A stretch of DNA of 64,000 nucleotides from Salvator merianae (GCA_003586115.2 QVOM02000103.1:7641382-7705381); one strand, 5' to 3'; counted from the stretch's first letter, positions 48,288 through 60,811 are shown. Translations and numbers: made by a program. Notes: a model not told the origin generated them from the letters alone.

Positions 48288-49439
48288 TTCTTCAGTTGGT
48301 ATTCCTATAGCATTGAAAGGGACACCACTTTTTTAAAGTAGCAAGAAGTAAATAAAACAAACCCCTTAAACTATAAATGTAGTCAGTCTTGGGTCTGTGT
48401 CAGAGAAGTGCGAAGGAGTAATGGCTTCTTAAAAAGGGAAAAAATATGGGCTAACTTGGCTACAAATTAGAATGGCTTGTTATAAAACTTACACAGCAAA
48501 CATTCTGCAAACTACTTACATCCTCACTTTCATGCACAGAGATTTGAATGTGCAGATAGATCTTTCAGTTCATCCACTGGATGGCATGTATGCAAATAAT
48601 ACAGTGTCTTACTTATAAAAACTGCTTTCTTTTTGCCTCCTTTCTGAGCCTTTGGGCCTTCCTGCGCTTATATTAGATTCAGAGCAAAAGGCCTTGAAGT
48701 CTACTTCAGGGCCTCATTGGTCACACATTAATGTAGATCTGCACACTCACTAGTGAAAAGTACAAACAAGTCCGAGATCTGCAACCTCAACTTCAAGTTC
48801 TTTAATAACTCTGAGGTGGATGCCATCAGGGCCTGGTGATTTGCTGATATTTAAGTTGTCAATGTTGCAGTATAATGCATGGAAATATACGTGCCACTAT
48901 CATGAGAATTCTAGCCTGAGATATGTTTGCATTACAGCGCGACAAGAACAGCTCACTTAGCTACATATGAAGAAAGATATAATATGCTTTTGAGGATATT
49001 AATTCTGTAAAAAAATGGCATTCATTCAAATGGATCCATTTCTGATTTCATGGATTTGACTTTTATTTTTCTTCTTCACTTTTCCCTTGAAGACCTAAAT
49101 CTTTCTGAAATGCAGCAAGCAAAGGTTTTTCCTCCATCCCAGTAGAAAAATAATGCCCTAGGGTTTGTTGCTCCCTTGTTTTTTTTTGTTTGAACAAGAC
49201 CTCCTACATCTCTGATATATTTATCAAACACCTGCATTTCAAATAGCAAGTTTTCTCCCTAAGGAGGAGTAACAGAAATGTCGAAAGTGCCAAAGACAAG
49301 ATGGAAAATTGTACATGTTCTTTGTAATAATGAAGGTTTCTTTTACTTTTTCTCTTAGTCATAATGTAGCCATTTTATAGTTCCGCAATAACCAAAAAAA
49401 GAACAGCCATTGCTTAACATCACGGTGTTGCAGGAGAAT
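48288..49439. other. unassigned AT-rich sequence
   Basis: Nothing recognisable. Confidence 0.5.
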
Positions 49440-50050
49440 TCTGTGACAGACTAGGAAAGAGATCTTGAGGTTCTGGTGGACAGTTCAATGAAGCTGTTGA
49501 TCCAGTGTGCAACAGTAGTGGAGAAAGCAAATTCAATGCTAGGGATAATTAGGAAGGGAATAGAAAATAAGTTGGCAAAAGTCATTGTGCCTCTTTATAA
49601 ATCTATGGTGAAGTCTTGTTTGGAATATTGTATACAACTGTGGTCGCCAGAAAGGATATTGTGGAACTGGAAAAAGTTCAGAAAAAGGCCATCAGAATGA
49701 TCAAGGAGCTGGATCACCTCCCTTACAAAATCAGGCTGCCACATCTTGGTCTCTTCAAAGATTTAAGAGGTGACCTAAATGAAGTACATAAATTCATGCA
49801 TGATGTGGAAAAAAAAAATCTTTTCTCTATCACACAACACTGCGACCATCTATGAAGCTGATGGGCAGTGGAGTTAGGACTAACAAGGGGAAGTATTTTT
49901 TTTTCACCCCAAGAGTCATTAGTCTATGGAATTTACCAGAAGAGGTAGTGACAGCAACCAGCTTGGATAGCTTTAAGAGAGGGCTAGACAAATTCATGGA
50001 GGACAGACATTATCGATGGACATGGTCTGACATTGTAAATTTAATCCATA
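49440..50050 (+). pseudogene. Jockey-superfamily LINE RT C-terminal fragment
   Basis: The plus strand reads KANSMLGIIRKG, LYKSMVKSCLEY, LEKVQKKAIRMIKELDHLPYKIRLPHLGLF (given in parts), then KYFFFTPRVISLWN and SLDSFKRGLDKFMED across two more frames. It covers the same domain as 43440-43940 and extends further 3'. At least three frameshifts; no 5' part. Confidence 0.9.
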
Positions 50051-51714
50051 TCGGAAGAGTATGAGGACTGAGTTCGTGTTCCAATCATTCTGACATTTGA
50101 ATTTTAACATGGACTCAATTCAGGCTTGCTTGTTCTCACACTGATATTTCTCATACTTGCCATGGGGAAACTGTACCTTTTCTGTCTCCACCCCTCACCA
50201 AATTCCCCTGCCTGTGCAGTCAGTGATTGGCTGCAGTCCCAACATTCAAATCTTGACTTCACAGGGACAGGGAAGTCAAGCTCCACCCTCTGTATGTCCC
50301 TGCTGCCATCTCAGAACATGGATTCACTTGACAGCGTTTCTAGTCATTTGCTGTTTGCTCCTTCCCCAGCCTGGATCTATACAAGCAGAACTTTGATACC
50401 ACATGTACCACACAATTAAGCTTCTTAAAGGGCAGGTGGTGATTTCTGCTCCTTTGCAATTTCATTTGTGCACAATTGTGCAATTTAAGAGTAGTGCAAA
50501 ACCAGGGAGAGGTCTGTGAAGAAGGGGAAATGTGTGGAGGGCTCCATTATTGTGATAGTGAAGTTAGTGGTCAACAAAAGGACTCCACCTCACCTCCCCT
50601 TGAGACATTCAGAGTGGTGTGTGTTCCGTTATGTAGCTGTGTGGTGCTGATGGCAAAATTGATAGCGAGTGGGTTATTTGTTGGGGCAAGAGGACTGCAC
50701 CCCCAAACAGGCACACTTTTTGAATTAAAACACTCTCATGACAGCGGGGCAAAGACATCCAACACGTCTGCCCCCTGAAAGTGTCAGAGTGCACAGTGCT
50801 CTACGCGGAAGACTTACAGAAACGTTCCCGTGAAGTAGAAAAATAAACTGTGTAAGCAGCAGAGTTAACTATAAAGCTCAGTCTTTATTGTTGCTTAAGT
50901 TCCACAGTAAAAATTGCTAAGTAGGATAAAAAGCAGTTGCACTGTACATTGTAGTAGCAGTATCAAATAATCTTCAGTACAGCATAGTCTGGATACAGAA
51001 TCATGATTATGAATGAAAGAGTATGAATCAAAGAAAGAATCAATGAATGAATATGAATACTTCATGTCACATATAATATCCAAGCATAGGATTACATCAT
51101 TGTTGTTGTTATTATTCAACTTAGTTATACACAATTATGTTCCCAGGCTAGGGTTCTCATGGATAAGCATAAGTCGTTATCTGTATTGTACTAGACAAAA
51201 CTTTTCTTTGTCTAAGAAGCTGGTTGTTGACTAGTTCAGTAACTTTCCATTTAGCAAAGATAACATGACACATTAGGAGTTGCATTTAACCTTGCCTTGC
51301 CTTAATGTTGCTGCTGTGCTGTCATGTTCTTCCACAAAAGTGGGGGAAAATGTCCCCAAACTGCGGGAGAAGGGGCAGCAACCAGGAGCAACGAATGCAT
51401 TTTGGAACTGCCTTGTCCAGCCCAACTCGCTGTTTTCTCCAGCTGGCCATGGTATCCTCCTTCCCTAGCATGCAGCCCACAGCAAACTGTGTCGCTGTCT
51501 GAAGTTTACTGTAGTACTGTGGCAGTTTTGCACAAAAGTCCATAAACTTAGAAGGAGCTCTGCTTCTTGGTTTAATTAGCAGACAGAAGTGGAGAAAGCC
51601 TTTAATTTCTTCCTGGCAGTGCCAGATGGGTGATAAAGGAGGAAAAGGACCACAGATTGGCAAAGGAAAATGGAGGAATAAAGGAGGCAGAAGGCCATTT
51701 GCAGGGAATCAAGA
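50051..51714. other. unassigned intergenic sequence
   Basis: Nothing recognisable. Confidence 0.5.
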
Positions 51715-51845
51715 GCAGGTGAAGGTTTTGGCTTTGTCTTCTGCTTGAGAATGCTGAGAAGCAATTGGTGAATCACTGTGTGAGACAGGACATTGACTAG
51801 ATGGGCATGGCCTGATCCAGCAGGGTTCCTCTTATATTCTTTTGT
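51715..51845 (+). repeat. Jockey-superfamily LINE 3' tail
   Basis: 'gggcatggcctgatccagca' and 'ggttcctcttatattctttt' match the tail seen at 32488 and 39332, here in plus orientation. Severely 5' truncated. Confidence 0.8.
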
Positions 51846-54048
51846 TGTAAATATACTCTTCCTGTCTGCCAGAAGAGCCACACCTTTGGACAAAACATAC
51901 AAATAAAGAATCACAGTTCCCAGAACAGCTTTTCATTCCAGTGCCAGTATGGTATTTGTTTGTGGACTGCATACAAGCAGAGAGAATGAAATGAAACTGA
52001 ACCAGAAACCTTTTTTCTTAAACCAAACAAGTAAAATCTTCAATGCAAGGCAGTCTGCTGTGACTACTATTCTTTGGAAAAAAGAGAGGAATAATTTCTG
52101 TAAGATTCCTTTGGCCACCAAAAATCTCTTCTAAAGGCAATGTACACATACACACACGTGCAAGCCTTACATAGGCAAGGTATTTTACAGGCATTTTTGA
52201 GCTTTCAAATCTGTTTCAAAAGCTGTAGCTTGATCTTTGTAGTAAACAAGAATCCACTGAATACAGGGTGCAATATCTGTGTCCTCCTCCTCAACTGTCA
52301 GAGGAAAAAGAAGAAAGGAAACAGTCTATGTGCTGTTGATCTTTCCTCTTCAACAGGTGATAACAGACACAGAATAGTTTCAAAATGGATGATCCTAAAG
52401 TCTGTAAAGATTCTTATAGATTTCATTTTTAAGTATCTGTAGCAGAATCCCAACAGCATAAGTTAAGCACTTGCAAAAAGTCAAAAGAGCATGGTATCTG
52501 TATGCTGGTGTGCCCCTCAGGCTGTAACTTGTTACCAAGGGTGAAAAACACCCTCAGAGGCAGACATAGATAATTTCATTTCCAGGGCCCTGGTGGAAAC
52601 TTCAAAGTCTGCAGAGACAGGAGGCAGCCCTTCAGGTGCCTTCTGCAACCTCTTTTCTGTTGTAAAAATGAAAGAAACAATTTTTTAGGACAAGTTAAAA
52701 TTATTTTTTTACACTGTAATACTTTTTCTCCTCTTGCAGCTCTTCAGATCACTCTGCCACTACAGTGCCATAACAGCATCTATGTTGAACACATACTCAA
52801 GGTGCCATAATGGTGCTGTGCAGTTTGTACCTCAGTGTGTGATCGCACAAAGTAAAAGGGGCACAGGAAATGGCCACTTTCATTCCTGGCCTTCACAGAT
52901 TCTGCACTGCCTCCAAGGGCTGTTTGGAGGTACTGATGGGAGCTGAGCCACAATGGGCCATCCAAGTGTGGACAGGCCTTGAAGGTGACTACTAGAAGCC
53001 CACTCCAGCCTGGCCCAAGCTAACTAATCCAAGCTATTTGCGCCAGAATAACCCACGTTGTGTGAAAAAGGGCCTGAGATGACTAGGCCTCATTCCTTCA
53101 CAGTGTGTTCTATATAAAGCAATTGTAGTGGAATCAGCAGAACAATGGGCTAATATTGATGCATTGACGGGCACCTCTACTCTGATCTTGCTGAACTGCA
53201 TCATAATCTCGTGTTAATCAAGATGCTGCTTCAAGAGATCAAAAGTGCAGCTCCAGCTGGAACCTTGCTCTTCCTCATTCACTCCACTGATATAGCTGCC
53301 TGGGTCACCATTGATATTAAGTAAACTTGGTGTAAAGTGGATCAGTTATATTAAATTTATTTTAGTTAATTTTTGAGAAAGTGATATTTCATTTGAAAGG
53401 CAATGTGAAAAAGTTGGAGGCTAGGATGCTTGGTCTTGCAAGATGATGGAGGAGCCTTCAGGTTGGATTTTGTTCTGGAGAATGAACTTTGCCATCTTTG
53501 ATGAGTTTTCATTATCTTTTCATGAATGAAATTTGGAAGGGTTGGAAACGGAAACAGACATTTTGGAAAATTGCCATTTTTATCAATGTTATTCATAGCA
53601 ATCAAAGATGTAAATTTCAACCAACTTCCAAAGCTCATTTTCATAAACTGAAATATTGAAATGTAGCTTATAACCATGACTTTATTCAGGTCTTTCAGAA
53701 TAATAAGACATATTTGATAAACATATTGTTCATTTTTAATTTATTTTTTAAAAAGGAAACCCAGTTTTGCTTTAATGTACTGTATACTAAACATGCTTTT
53801 TTATGATATGACTATATCTCTTGATTTGCATGTGATGATTCCTTGACTGGATATGACAAGAATATTCCAATGTCATTAGCAAATATATTTTGCAGATGAG
53901 CTATGCTTTTTATGGAGGTCTTAAGCATGATTGCCTGAGTTTCTAAAAACCTTATAAGGAAAAAATCTGATTTTGAATATTATTGACATGAAGACCGTAT
54001 GTAAAGAGAGAAGATAAGATCATTTTCACACTCACCTTGCTTGGAATG
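51846..54048. other. unassigned intergenic sequence
   Basis: A GTGTGAAAAAGGGCCT block at about 53065 resembles the terminus of the foldback family without a visible partner. Confidence 0.4.
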
Positions 54049-54056
54049 GTTTAACT

Positions 54057-54366
54057 CAGGGGTGTCAAACGTACGGCCTGCAGGATCAGGGGCATAGCAA
54101 GGGTGGTGCGGAGGGGGCGGGGCGCCCCGGGCAGCGCGGTGTCAGGGGCGGCAAACGGAGCCTCGCTCGTCATCCCGCCCTTCCATCGGCGGCGCGCTGG
54201 TCGCCCCTCGCGCCGGCACACTGGCGTCGCTCCCCGGGCACCGGTGCACTAGCGGCGCCCCACCCCGTGTGCTGTCGTCGCCCCGCCCACCGCGCTGGCG
54301 TCGGCCCAGCCCATCGCCCCAGAACTAAAATGCGGCCCCTGAACTAAAATGAGTTTGACACCCCTG
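54057..54366. mobile_element. hAT element with CAGGGGTGTCAAAC ends (310 bp)
   Basis: A perfect 14-bp inverted repeat CAGGGGTGTCAAAC/GTTTGACACCCCTG and a perfect 8-bp duplication GTTTAACT (54049-54056, 54367-54374) define a hAT insertion. The interior from 54089 (CAGGGGCATAGCAAGGGTGG onward) is CpG-rich and resembles the left end of the CpG-rich hAT family, so a second hAT appears nested inside with its own right end lost. Confidence 0.92.
54089..54325. mobile_element. CpG-rich hAT-like insert nested in host hAT
   Basis: CAGGGGCATAGCAAGG, then GGGGCGCCCCGGGCAGCG, then CAAACGGAGCC parallel the start of copy 3 at 42561. No GCTACGCCAGTG right end and no duplication were found, so it is truncated or recombined. 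Confidence 0.55.
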
Positions 54367-54374
54367 GTTTAACT

Positions 54375-56353
54375 ATTCCACTGCAGCCTATTCTGGACAA
54401 AGCACAGCAGGTTCCATCTGCATCATGAGGACAAGGGCACTGTCTGTTCTGGACCAACACCAACAGCAATGCAAAGGTGCCATAGCTATTCAGCTATACT
54501 GACTCCCTGCCCAAGACACCACCCACCCCTGCCAGTGATTGGCTCAGACCCCATCACTTGAATATCATGTCTGGTACACCATGGCAAGGCTGAACAAAGC
54601 AGTCTTTGAAGGTAGCGTGCCTACCTCTGTGTCAGAGTTTTGAAAATGATCTTCAGAAGCTTGCATACACCTCAAAGTTGTGCTGTGGCATTTTTCTTAT
54701 TTCAGACCAGGTGCAGAAGCACCAATGCTTGGACCCCAGGACAAAGGACATTAATACGGTTGTAGACTTCTTTAAACAGGTTTACAGCTAATCCAGAATA
54801 GGGCCTCTTGAGAAGATTCTAACTGGAATTGCACTAGTCCAATACAGACAAAGTGCACTAGACAGCAGCTTGGTCTGGTCTACTGTCCAAGAGTGGAAAC
54901 AGCCTAATTTTCTTGTCATGGTGGCTACAGCAATGTTTTTGTAGCTGTGGGAAGCTGTACAGCAGCAGTCATTATCAGGTGAGCATCCTGAGGTCTTTTA
55001 TGCTTTTCTGCATTGCTATCAGTCTCGATGGGGATGGATTCAGCTGCCCTTTTTATGTTCAAGACTTCCTTTGGGGCCTTGCCTTAATCTTCTCTGCTCC
55101 GCTGATCATGAAATGTCGTTTTCACCATCCACAGCTGTGGTTGTTGCTGTGCTTTAGATTCCCTGTTGCCTCTGTCATTGCAATTGCCAATCTTCCCTAA
55201 GTGGAAATATGTTTACTTTTTCTCCTTCATGTCTGCCCTCTCCAGGCCACCTGACTGTACGTTTAACATGCATTTTCTTCTATCAGTGTCCATCTTGTTG
55301 TCATCTAGTTGTGACTTTAGTCTAGGGGAACTCACTGGTCTCTAACCTCAAAAATACCTGCATTTAAAACAGCAGACTTTCAGTTGCATTTTAATTTGGC
55401 AAAAAAACAGCAGCAATATTAATTCCACTGGTCTTACTACATATCTTGAAATTCCTCCAGGCAGTTCCCCTTACCAAAGCTGTCCAAGTTTGTGAACAAT
55501 TTTTCCTCAGGTGACATTTGATGAGGACCAAAATGAATCCCACTGTATGGTTTTTGTTCACAATTATTCTTTCCCAGTCCTAATACCAATACTTTAATTC
55601 TCAATTCAACATCATGTTTTCTTCTTTAAGAAATTCCCACAGTTATAAAAACATGGCATTATTTTTAAAAAAGCAAATCCTGTAATTTAAATTTATATTT
55701 CTCTCATACTCTTCATAAAGAAAAAGAGAAAAATCAAGCTATGACTGAATACTAATTTTAGAAGCTCCCTTGGCCCTTACTAATAACAGGTATAAATTTA
55801 ATTTGTTGAATGCAATGCTAAGCCTTAAAAGGGAACATTGCAAATCTAAGGTTTTGTGAAAGACTGCTAAGAGAGATGGGAGGGATAGAAGAAATATTTA
55901 TTAACTTTGTAACAGGATTAAGGAGACTTGGAGGTGAATGATCATTAACCCAAGGGATAAATGTTATATATTCAGTGAACGAAATCCAAACTCAGAAAAC
56001 CAATTTACATTAAGCCATTTTAAATTGCTTCCCTATGAGCATTAACCCAAACCAAAGACAGAGGATTTTTATTTGTTTTTCTCTTTGTAGAATTCTGTTT
56101 TGCTTTTGTGGTTGTTAGACTGAACATTTATGAAAACTGAAGATTCAGATATGAAAAGCACCCTTACTCTTTAGTGTATTTTTGAGATAGTGTGTTGTGA
56201 AATGTAAGCAAGAGCTGATCAGGTAACAAATTGAAAATGGTGCTGTAAGTATTTATGCTAAGAGTCAAATGGCAGGGAGAAGGATGTGACTAGCATAGAA
56301 CCCTCCTCCGTGTGTATTAAGAAGAGCACAGTGCACATAGCACTCTATTTAAA
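54375..56353. other. unassigned intergenic sequence
   Basis: Nothing recognisable. Confidence 0.5.
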
Positions 56354-56699
56354 TCGGTGGTGTGCAAAGTTTGACTTATGTTCGAAAATTAAATTGAATA
56401 GTTTGCATTCAAAGAGTTCACATTGAACTGAACTGTTCAAGTATCAGGAAATTCAATCAACCAAACAAATCCCCTGCTTGTGAATGCAAACAATTTGGTT
56501 GAACTGTTTGTGCATGCTGCTGTTTTGCTCTTGAAAAGGGCTTATTTCAATGGAAAAATTCAGTATTTTTTGGTTTTGAACAAGTTCAAAACTGAACTCA
56601 ACTGTTTGTTCGATTCAACAATTTGTTGTTGAGCACAGCAAATGTGTGTTTGGTTTGATGGCAAACCGAACATGTGATTTTCATTCATGCACATCTCTA
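56354..56699. mobile_element. hAT-type MITE, TAGAGATGTGC family, copy 3
   Basis: The right end TGCACATCTCTA is intact; the left end (TCGGTGGTGTGCAAAG) is decayed. The interior has the same GAACTGTTCAA-type simple words as copies 1 and 2. No clear duplication remains. Confidence 0.6.
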
Positions 56700-57941
56700 C
56701 TCTTTGCCTGCTGATTACAGCTATCAACCTCACAGCCAGAGAACTTTGGTTCTGTGGCTTTGAATTTGACAACTCAGGGGGAGATCTTGAGTTCTGAATT
56801 CAACAATAGGCCAAATGCAGGCAGCATGGCAGTGGCAGGGCTACGGAGAAAGGGACTGTGCTGTAGAGCATTTATTCCTGCTTTCCAAATACTCTAATAA
56901 GCACTTACTATGACATGGCAGGTGGCAAATGCAGGCCCATGAAGGTGCAGGGTGCTGTGGGAACACTGCCTATGATGTTAAGTATGAATAAAAGGTTTAC
57001 AAGAAACAAAACAAAAATCCATCCAACTATTCATCTATATATAATCCTGTATTGTAGCTCTAGCAGCTGTTTATTTCTGCCTTCATGAATTAGTTACATA
57101 GGTGATTAACTAAAAATAAATTGGCTGATGTTATGACTTCATGAAGGGCAAATGAGACTAGTGTAAACAGTAATGTAAATCTGAAAATACAAACTGTACT
57201 ATACTAGAAATCTGAAATTAAAAACTGAATACTTCCAAGTCATCTCAGTAATATATCTTGTGAAATTATAAATATTTCTTCCTTGACAATTTCTCTATAA
57301 GTTTTGTCCTCATGTTCTATTGATTACAGCTTTGGTTAAACACCGAGACTGTGCTAAACAGGCCCAGTGATGGAGGGAATTTGAAAGGAATAGAAAGGAA
57401 AAAAATCCTTTCAGAAGATCAGAAAATCTTAGCTAGTCTAAACACTGGGTTAATTTGCTACCTATGTTTGAATATTTATACCATCAACTGAGTTAATGGC
57501 CAACATATTAGGAAAAGTTTAACCCAGATGCATGCTTTACAAATAGAAATAAGAAAAAGGTTGTGGCCAGAAGAAAGAAATTTTGGGGAGGGCAGAGGAC
57601 TTCAGAAATAATTTGTCTTATGCATTCCACTTATAATTCCTAGCAGACTGAAGTTAGGTACGTCCATGGCCATCACTGCCTTAAGCAGCTCAAAGAAGCC
57701 TACTTCAGACTATACAAGTGTAAAAGATACATGCAGAAACTGGGGTCATTTTTTTTTTAAAAAAATGTTTTTTGCAGTGGAGGTGAGTGAGAGAAGTAGC
57801 ATTTTGAAACCACCTCACAATAGGCACTAAATGTTGTGAGATAATATTCTTATTTTCTCTTGCCTTCTGTTAATCAGCCTTGCTTCTATGCCAGCTATAT
57901 GATATTTGTTTGAGTCAGATTGTGGGGCCAAATTGTTTATA
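56700..57941. other. unassigned AT-rich sequence
   Basis: Nothing recognisable. Confidence 0.5.
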
Positions 57942-57949
57942 ATGAAATA

Positions 57950-58110
57950 CAGCAGCGGCCCGTGCCTTTAAGGGGGGGTGTTCGCGCGAGTGCCGTGGCC
58001 GTTCGCGGGGCCTCCAGGCCCACAGTGTGTCACTACGGAGGCCCGGAGGCCCCGCGAACGGCCATGGCACTCGCACGAACACCCCTCCTTAAAGGCACAG
58101 GCTGCCGCTG
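57950..58110. mobile_element. 161-bp CpG-rich palindromic hAT MITE
   Basis: The ends are CAGCAGCGGCCCGTGCC and GGCACAGGCTGCCGCTG, with a perfect 8-bp duplication ATGAAATA at 57942-57949 and 58111-58118. The arms pair almost throughout (GTGTTCGCGCGAGTGCCGTG against its inverse), with only a short centre. Confidence 0.92.
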
Positions 58111-58118
58111 ATGAAATA

Positions 58119-58819
58119 ATCAGTCACAATCTCTATATATGAAGAAATTGAAATGCATACTCTATAAGCGTATGGTATGGATACTGCTCCTGCCCTGTCA
58201 GTTCAGGAGTGTGGTGGCATCCTGGTCTACCTTTGGAGCTGGGCTGTCCTCATCTGGGATGTCTCCCAGACTCCAGCTCTGGAATGGAACTGCTCCTGGC
58301 CACATGGCAGAGGCAGGAACAGAGTTCTTGCCTGGGATATGAAGGAGATCACTTGGTGTTTTTTTGCCTGTCTGGGTGCAGTTTCTGTGCCCATGAGTGG
58401 ACCAGACTTGAGTTATTGCAGGGGAATGGTCTGGCATTTGGACCTCACAGTTCCAGACCCACATCTGGCAAGGTTTGAATGGGCTGTGCAGATGATGCTT
58501 CCAATTCATCAAGAAATGACCTCAGAAATTTGGAAATCCAATTTTTCAAGTAAGATTAAATTATTCAATTTGTTTGAAGGACCAATTCCAGGTCCCTCTG
58601 CCTTTAGTATTAGCTTTGCACATTATGCAATATATTTACGTATACATTTCCTACTTATTATAATAGAGAAATAATAGCAAACAAAAATAATATATTATAC
58701 TTCTTGAATGCTTAGGAAACTTCCTTGTTACCAACTAATACTATACTATAACACAGTTCATCAATTATTGACAAATTGGATTTGTATCAGTAGGGTTTTT
58801 CTCCATATCTACAAAGCTA
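58119..58819. other. unassigned
   Basis: A 165-codon open frame (58177-58674) has no recognisable family motif. Confidence 0.4.
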
Positions 58820-59209
58820 TACAATGCTGTGAAAACGTATTTGCCTTCTTTCTGATTTCTTCTATTTTTGCATATTTATTGTACTTTATTGTTTCAGATA
58901 TTCAAACAAAATTGACGTGAGATATTAAAGTCAACCTGAGTAAACACAAAATACAGCTTTCAAATGATCATTTCATTTACTGAAGGGAAAAAAATCCAAC
59001 ATTTATTGTGAACGGGAAAAAGACATTTTCCCCTAAACATAATACCTGGCTGTGCCTCCTTTAGCAGCAACTGCAACCAAACACTTCCAATAACTTCAGA
59101 TTAATCTTTCACAAGCTGTGGATGAATTTTGGCCACTTTGTTTGAAGAATTGTTTTAATTTGGCTGCATTGGAAGGCTTTTGAGCATCTCAATAGGGTTC
59201 AGGTCAGGA
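58820..59209 (-). pseudogene. Tc1/mariner transposase C-terminus and element end
   Basis: The element end is TACAATGCTGTGAAAACG at 58820. On the minus strand, reading in from 59208, the translation begins DLNPIEML, the motif of Tc1-type transposases whose final Glu is the third catalytic carboxylate, then continues through KVAKIHPQLV and LQLLLKEAQPG with two stops. The N-terminal two thirds are missing: sequence switches to an L1 5' end at about 59210. Confidence 0.85.
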
Positions 59210-60490
59210 GACTTCCGGGGAAGATGGCCGAATGTAGTGGCTGAGAGGAAAAATTCCTCTGAGCAAACCACAACGTGAGGAGACAAAGGGGGGAGTTCAA
59301 ACCCCCTCTGTCAGAAGATTTCATCTCCCTGAGTGACAGAGAAGCGGAGGGATTCCTCATTTGAGCTCCACCAAGTCTCCCCCCAGCGGGGGCAGCGAGA
59401 GATTCGTGGCAACCTACATACAGAGGAAACGAAGGAGCTGGGGGAAATTTGTCAACATTCCCGAGTCACATTGTGCGTCGTCTTCAAAACTGTAAGTTCG
59501 GCCGATTCTCTTTTAATTTATGAAGACATAAAACTTAAGATAAACTTTAAGAAAAGGAAAAGAAAAGAAAAACAAAAAAAACCCTCTACAATTACAGCTT
59601 GGATAATGTATGCCGAAAGTTTAAATAGCATAACTCAGCAAGATGCTAAAGTATTTGCAAAGGCTGTGAATCTTTAGATAAATCATTCAAAGTTCTGTTC
59701 TTCGGACACACTGGGGTTTTCAGTGTCTCATTAAAATACATTTGAACTGTACTTATCAGCTAAACAAGCAGGCAGTAAAGATAAGATGGGAGTTCAGTTT
59801 AATTAAGACAAAGGAATTAAAAAAAAAGTGCCTTTAATCATCAGAGGGCTTCTTCAGAGAATCAAATTACTAAGTCAAATATGGTGAGGAAAAACTTGCA
59901 ACTAGAAAAAAATGAACAGTCAAAAGAACAGAGGTGTGACTTGCAATCAGATTTACTTCTTTAAAAAATGGACGCTATTTTTCAAGAAATGCGGAGTTCC
60001 TTTGAGATTCAGGGGCTGACTTTTGAGAGATTAAGACAAAACCTTAAAAATGAAATAGGTGCTATACGCACTGAACTTCATGAAACAAAGGATAAGGCTT
60101 TGAAACTGGATGATTTTAAGGCAGAAATTCCTCAGACAAAATTTATGGCTCAAGAAATACAGACTACAAGACAAGATGAGTCATCACTACTACTGATAAC
60201 AGTTCAAGGTTATATTTTTTCACTGAAGGAAGCCTTGGAAAAAATCTTTCAGGGGAGGAAGGAACATATGAGGTGAATAATAATGGAAGCAAACCATATT
60301 TGGAAGCAACAAAGATTCAGACTGAAATCTGTGAATAAGACACAACGTTTCTGGTTTAAACATGGGAAGGACTGGAGGAGGAAAAGGAAAAAAAAAACAA
60401 AAAACTGAAGGAGACAGAAGGGGGAACTTAAGAAGTGGCTGAGTAGAATAATGGGCAGAAGCCAAATTATTAAAAGACTGATATGAGAAG
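59210..60490 (+). mobile_element. L1 5' end, interrupted by Gypsy LTR
   Basis: Begins CTTCCGGGGAAGATGGCCG, the usual start of full-length vertebrate L1 5' untranslated regions, about 670 bp before ORF1. The element is cut at 60490 by the Gypsy 3' LTR; ORF2 and the 3' end would lie beyond the window. The open frame at 59333-59677 is within the 5' untranslated region. Confidence 0.7.
59881..60276 (+). pseudogene. L1 ORF1 (RNA-binding coiled-coil protein), N-terminal part
   Basis: ORF1p is the trimeric RNA-binding chaperone of L1. From the ATG at 59881 the frame is Lys/Gln/Glu-rich (MVRKNLQLEKNEQSKEQ), has a stop at codon 28, and continues in the same frame from 59968 (MDAIFQEMRSSF) through a heptad-like region consistent with the ORF1 coiled coil, to a stop at about 60276. 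The RNA-recognition part is not recognisable. The call rests on position behind an L1 5' region and on composition. Confidence 0.55.
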
Positions 60491-60742
60491 TGTTAAGTTC
60501 TCAATAAAGAATCAGGTGTATTGTAACCAAGATCTGATTTATTTAGATGAGGTTGTAACATCCACACTTCAGCTATCAACTGCCAACTCCCAACTGACTA
60601 AGGCGCGTGCGGTGGCCTCTATTTATACATTTTCCTAGTGCTGGAGGTGTAGCTTTGACAGCCGTTTGTTTCCCCTCCCCCGCTCTTGGTATTGCGGCCA
60701 ATCCGCGGCTTCCATTCAAATATTGAATTTACATACACAACA
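60491..60742 (-). repeat. Gypsy 3' LTR (252 bp)
   Basis: The plus-strand ends are TGTTAAG and CACAACA, giving TGTTG...TTAACA on the coding strand. It contains a TATA box (TATAAATAG, minus, 60619-60627) and AATAAA about 80 nt downstream (60538-60543). It is preceded on the coding strand by a purine run, as required for plus-strand priming. Confidence 0.9.
60619..60627 (-). promoter_or_regulatory. TATA box of Gypsy LTR
   Basis: TATAAATAG on the minus strand inside the LTR, about 80 nt upstream of the AATAAA. Confidence 0.7.
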
Positions 60743-60756
60743 CCCCTCCCCTCCTA
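60743..60756 (-). promoter_or_regulatory. polypurine tract of Gypsy
   Basis: The minus strand reads AGGAGGGGAGGGG directly next to the LTR start TGTTGTG, the primer site for plus-strand DNA synthesis. Confidence 0.9.
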
Positions 60757-60811
60757 GTTTCCAGACATGTCAATCATTCAACCAGGTGACATAGTCCTCC
60801 AATCGGCTGGG

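Noticed and set aside
58177..58674. 165-codon open frame
   Set aside because: No motif, overlapping frames on both strands, no promoter or splice context.
59333..59677. 114-codon plus-strand open frame
   Set aside because: Lies in the L1 5' untranslated region between the GGGGAAGATGGCC start and the ORF1 ATG.
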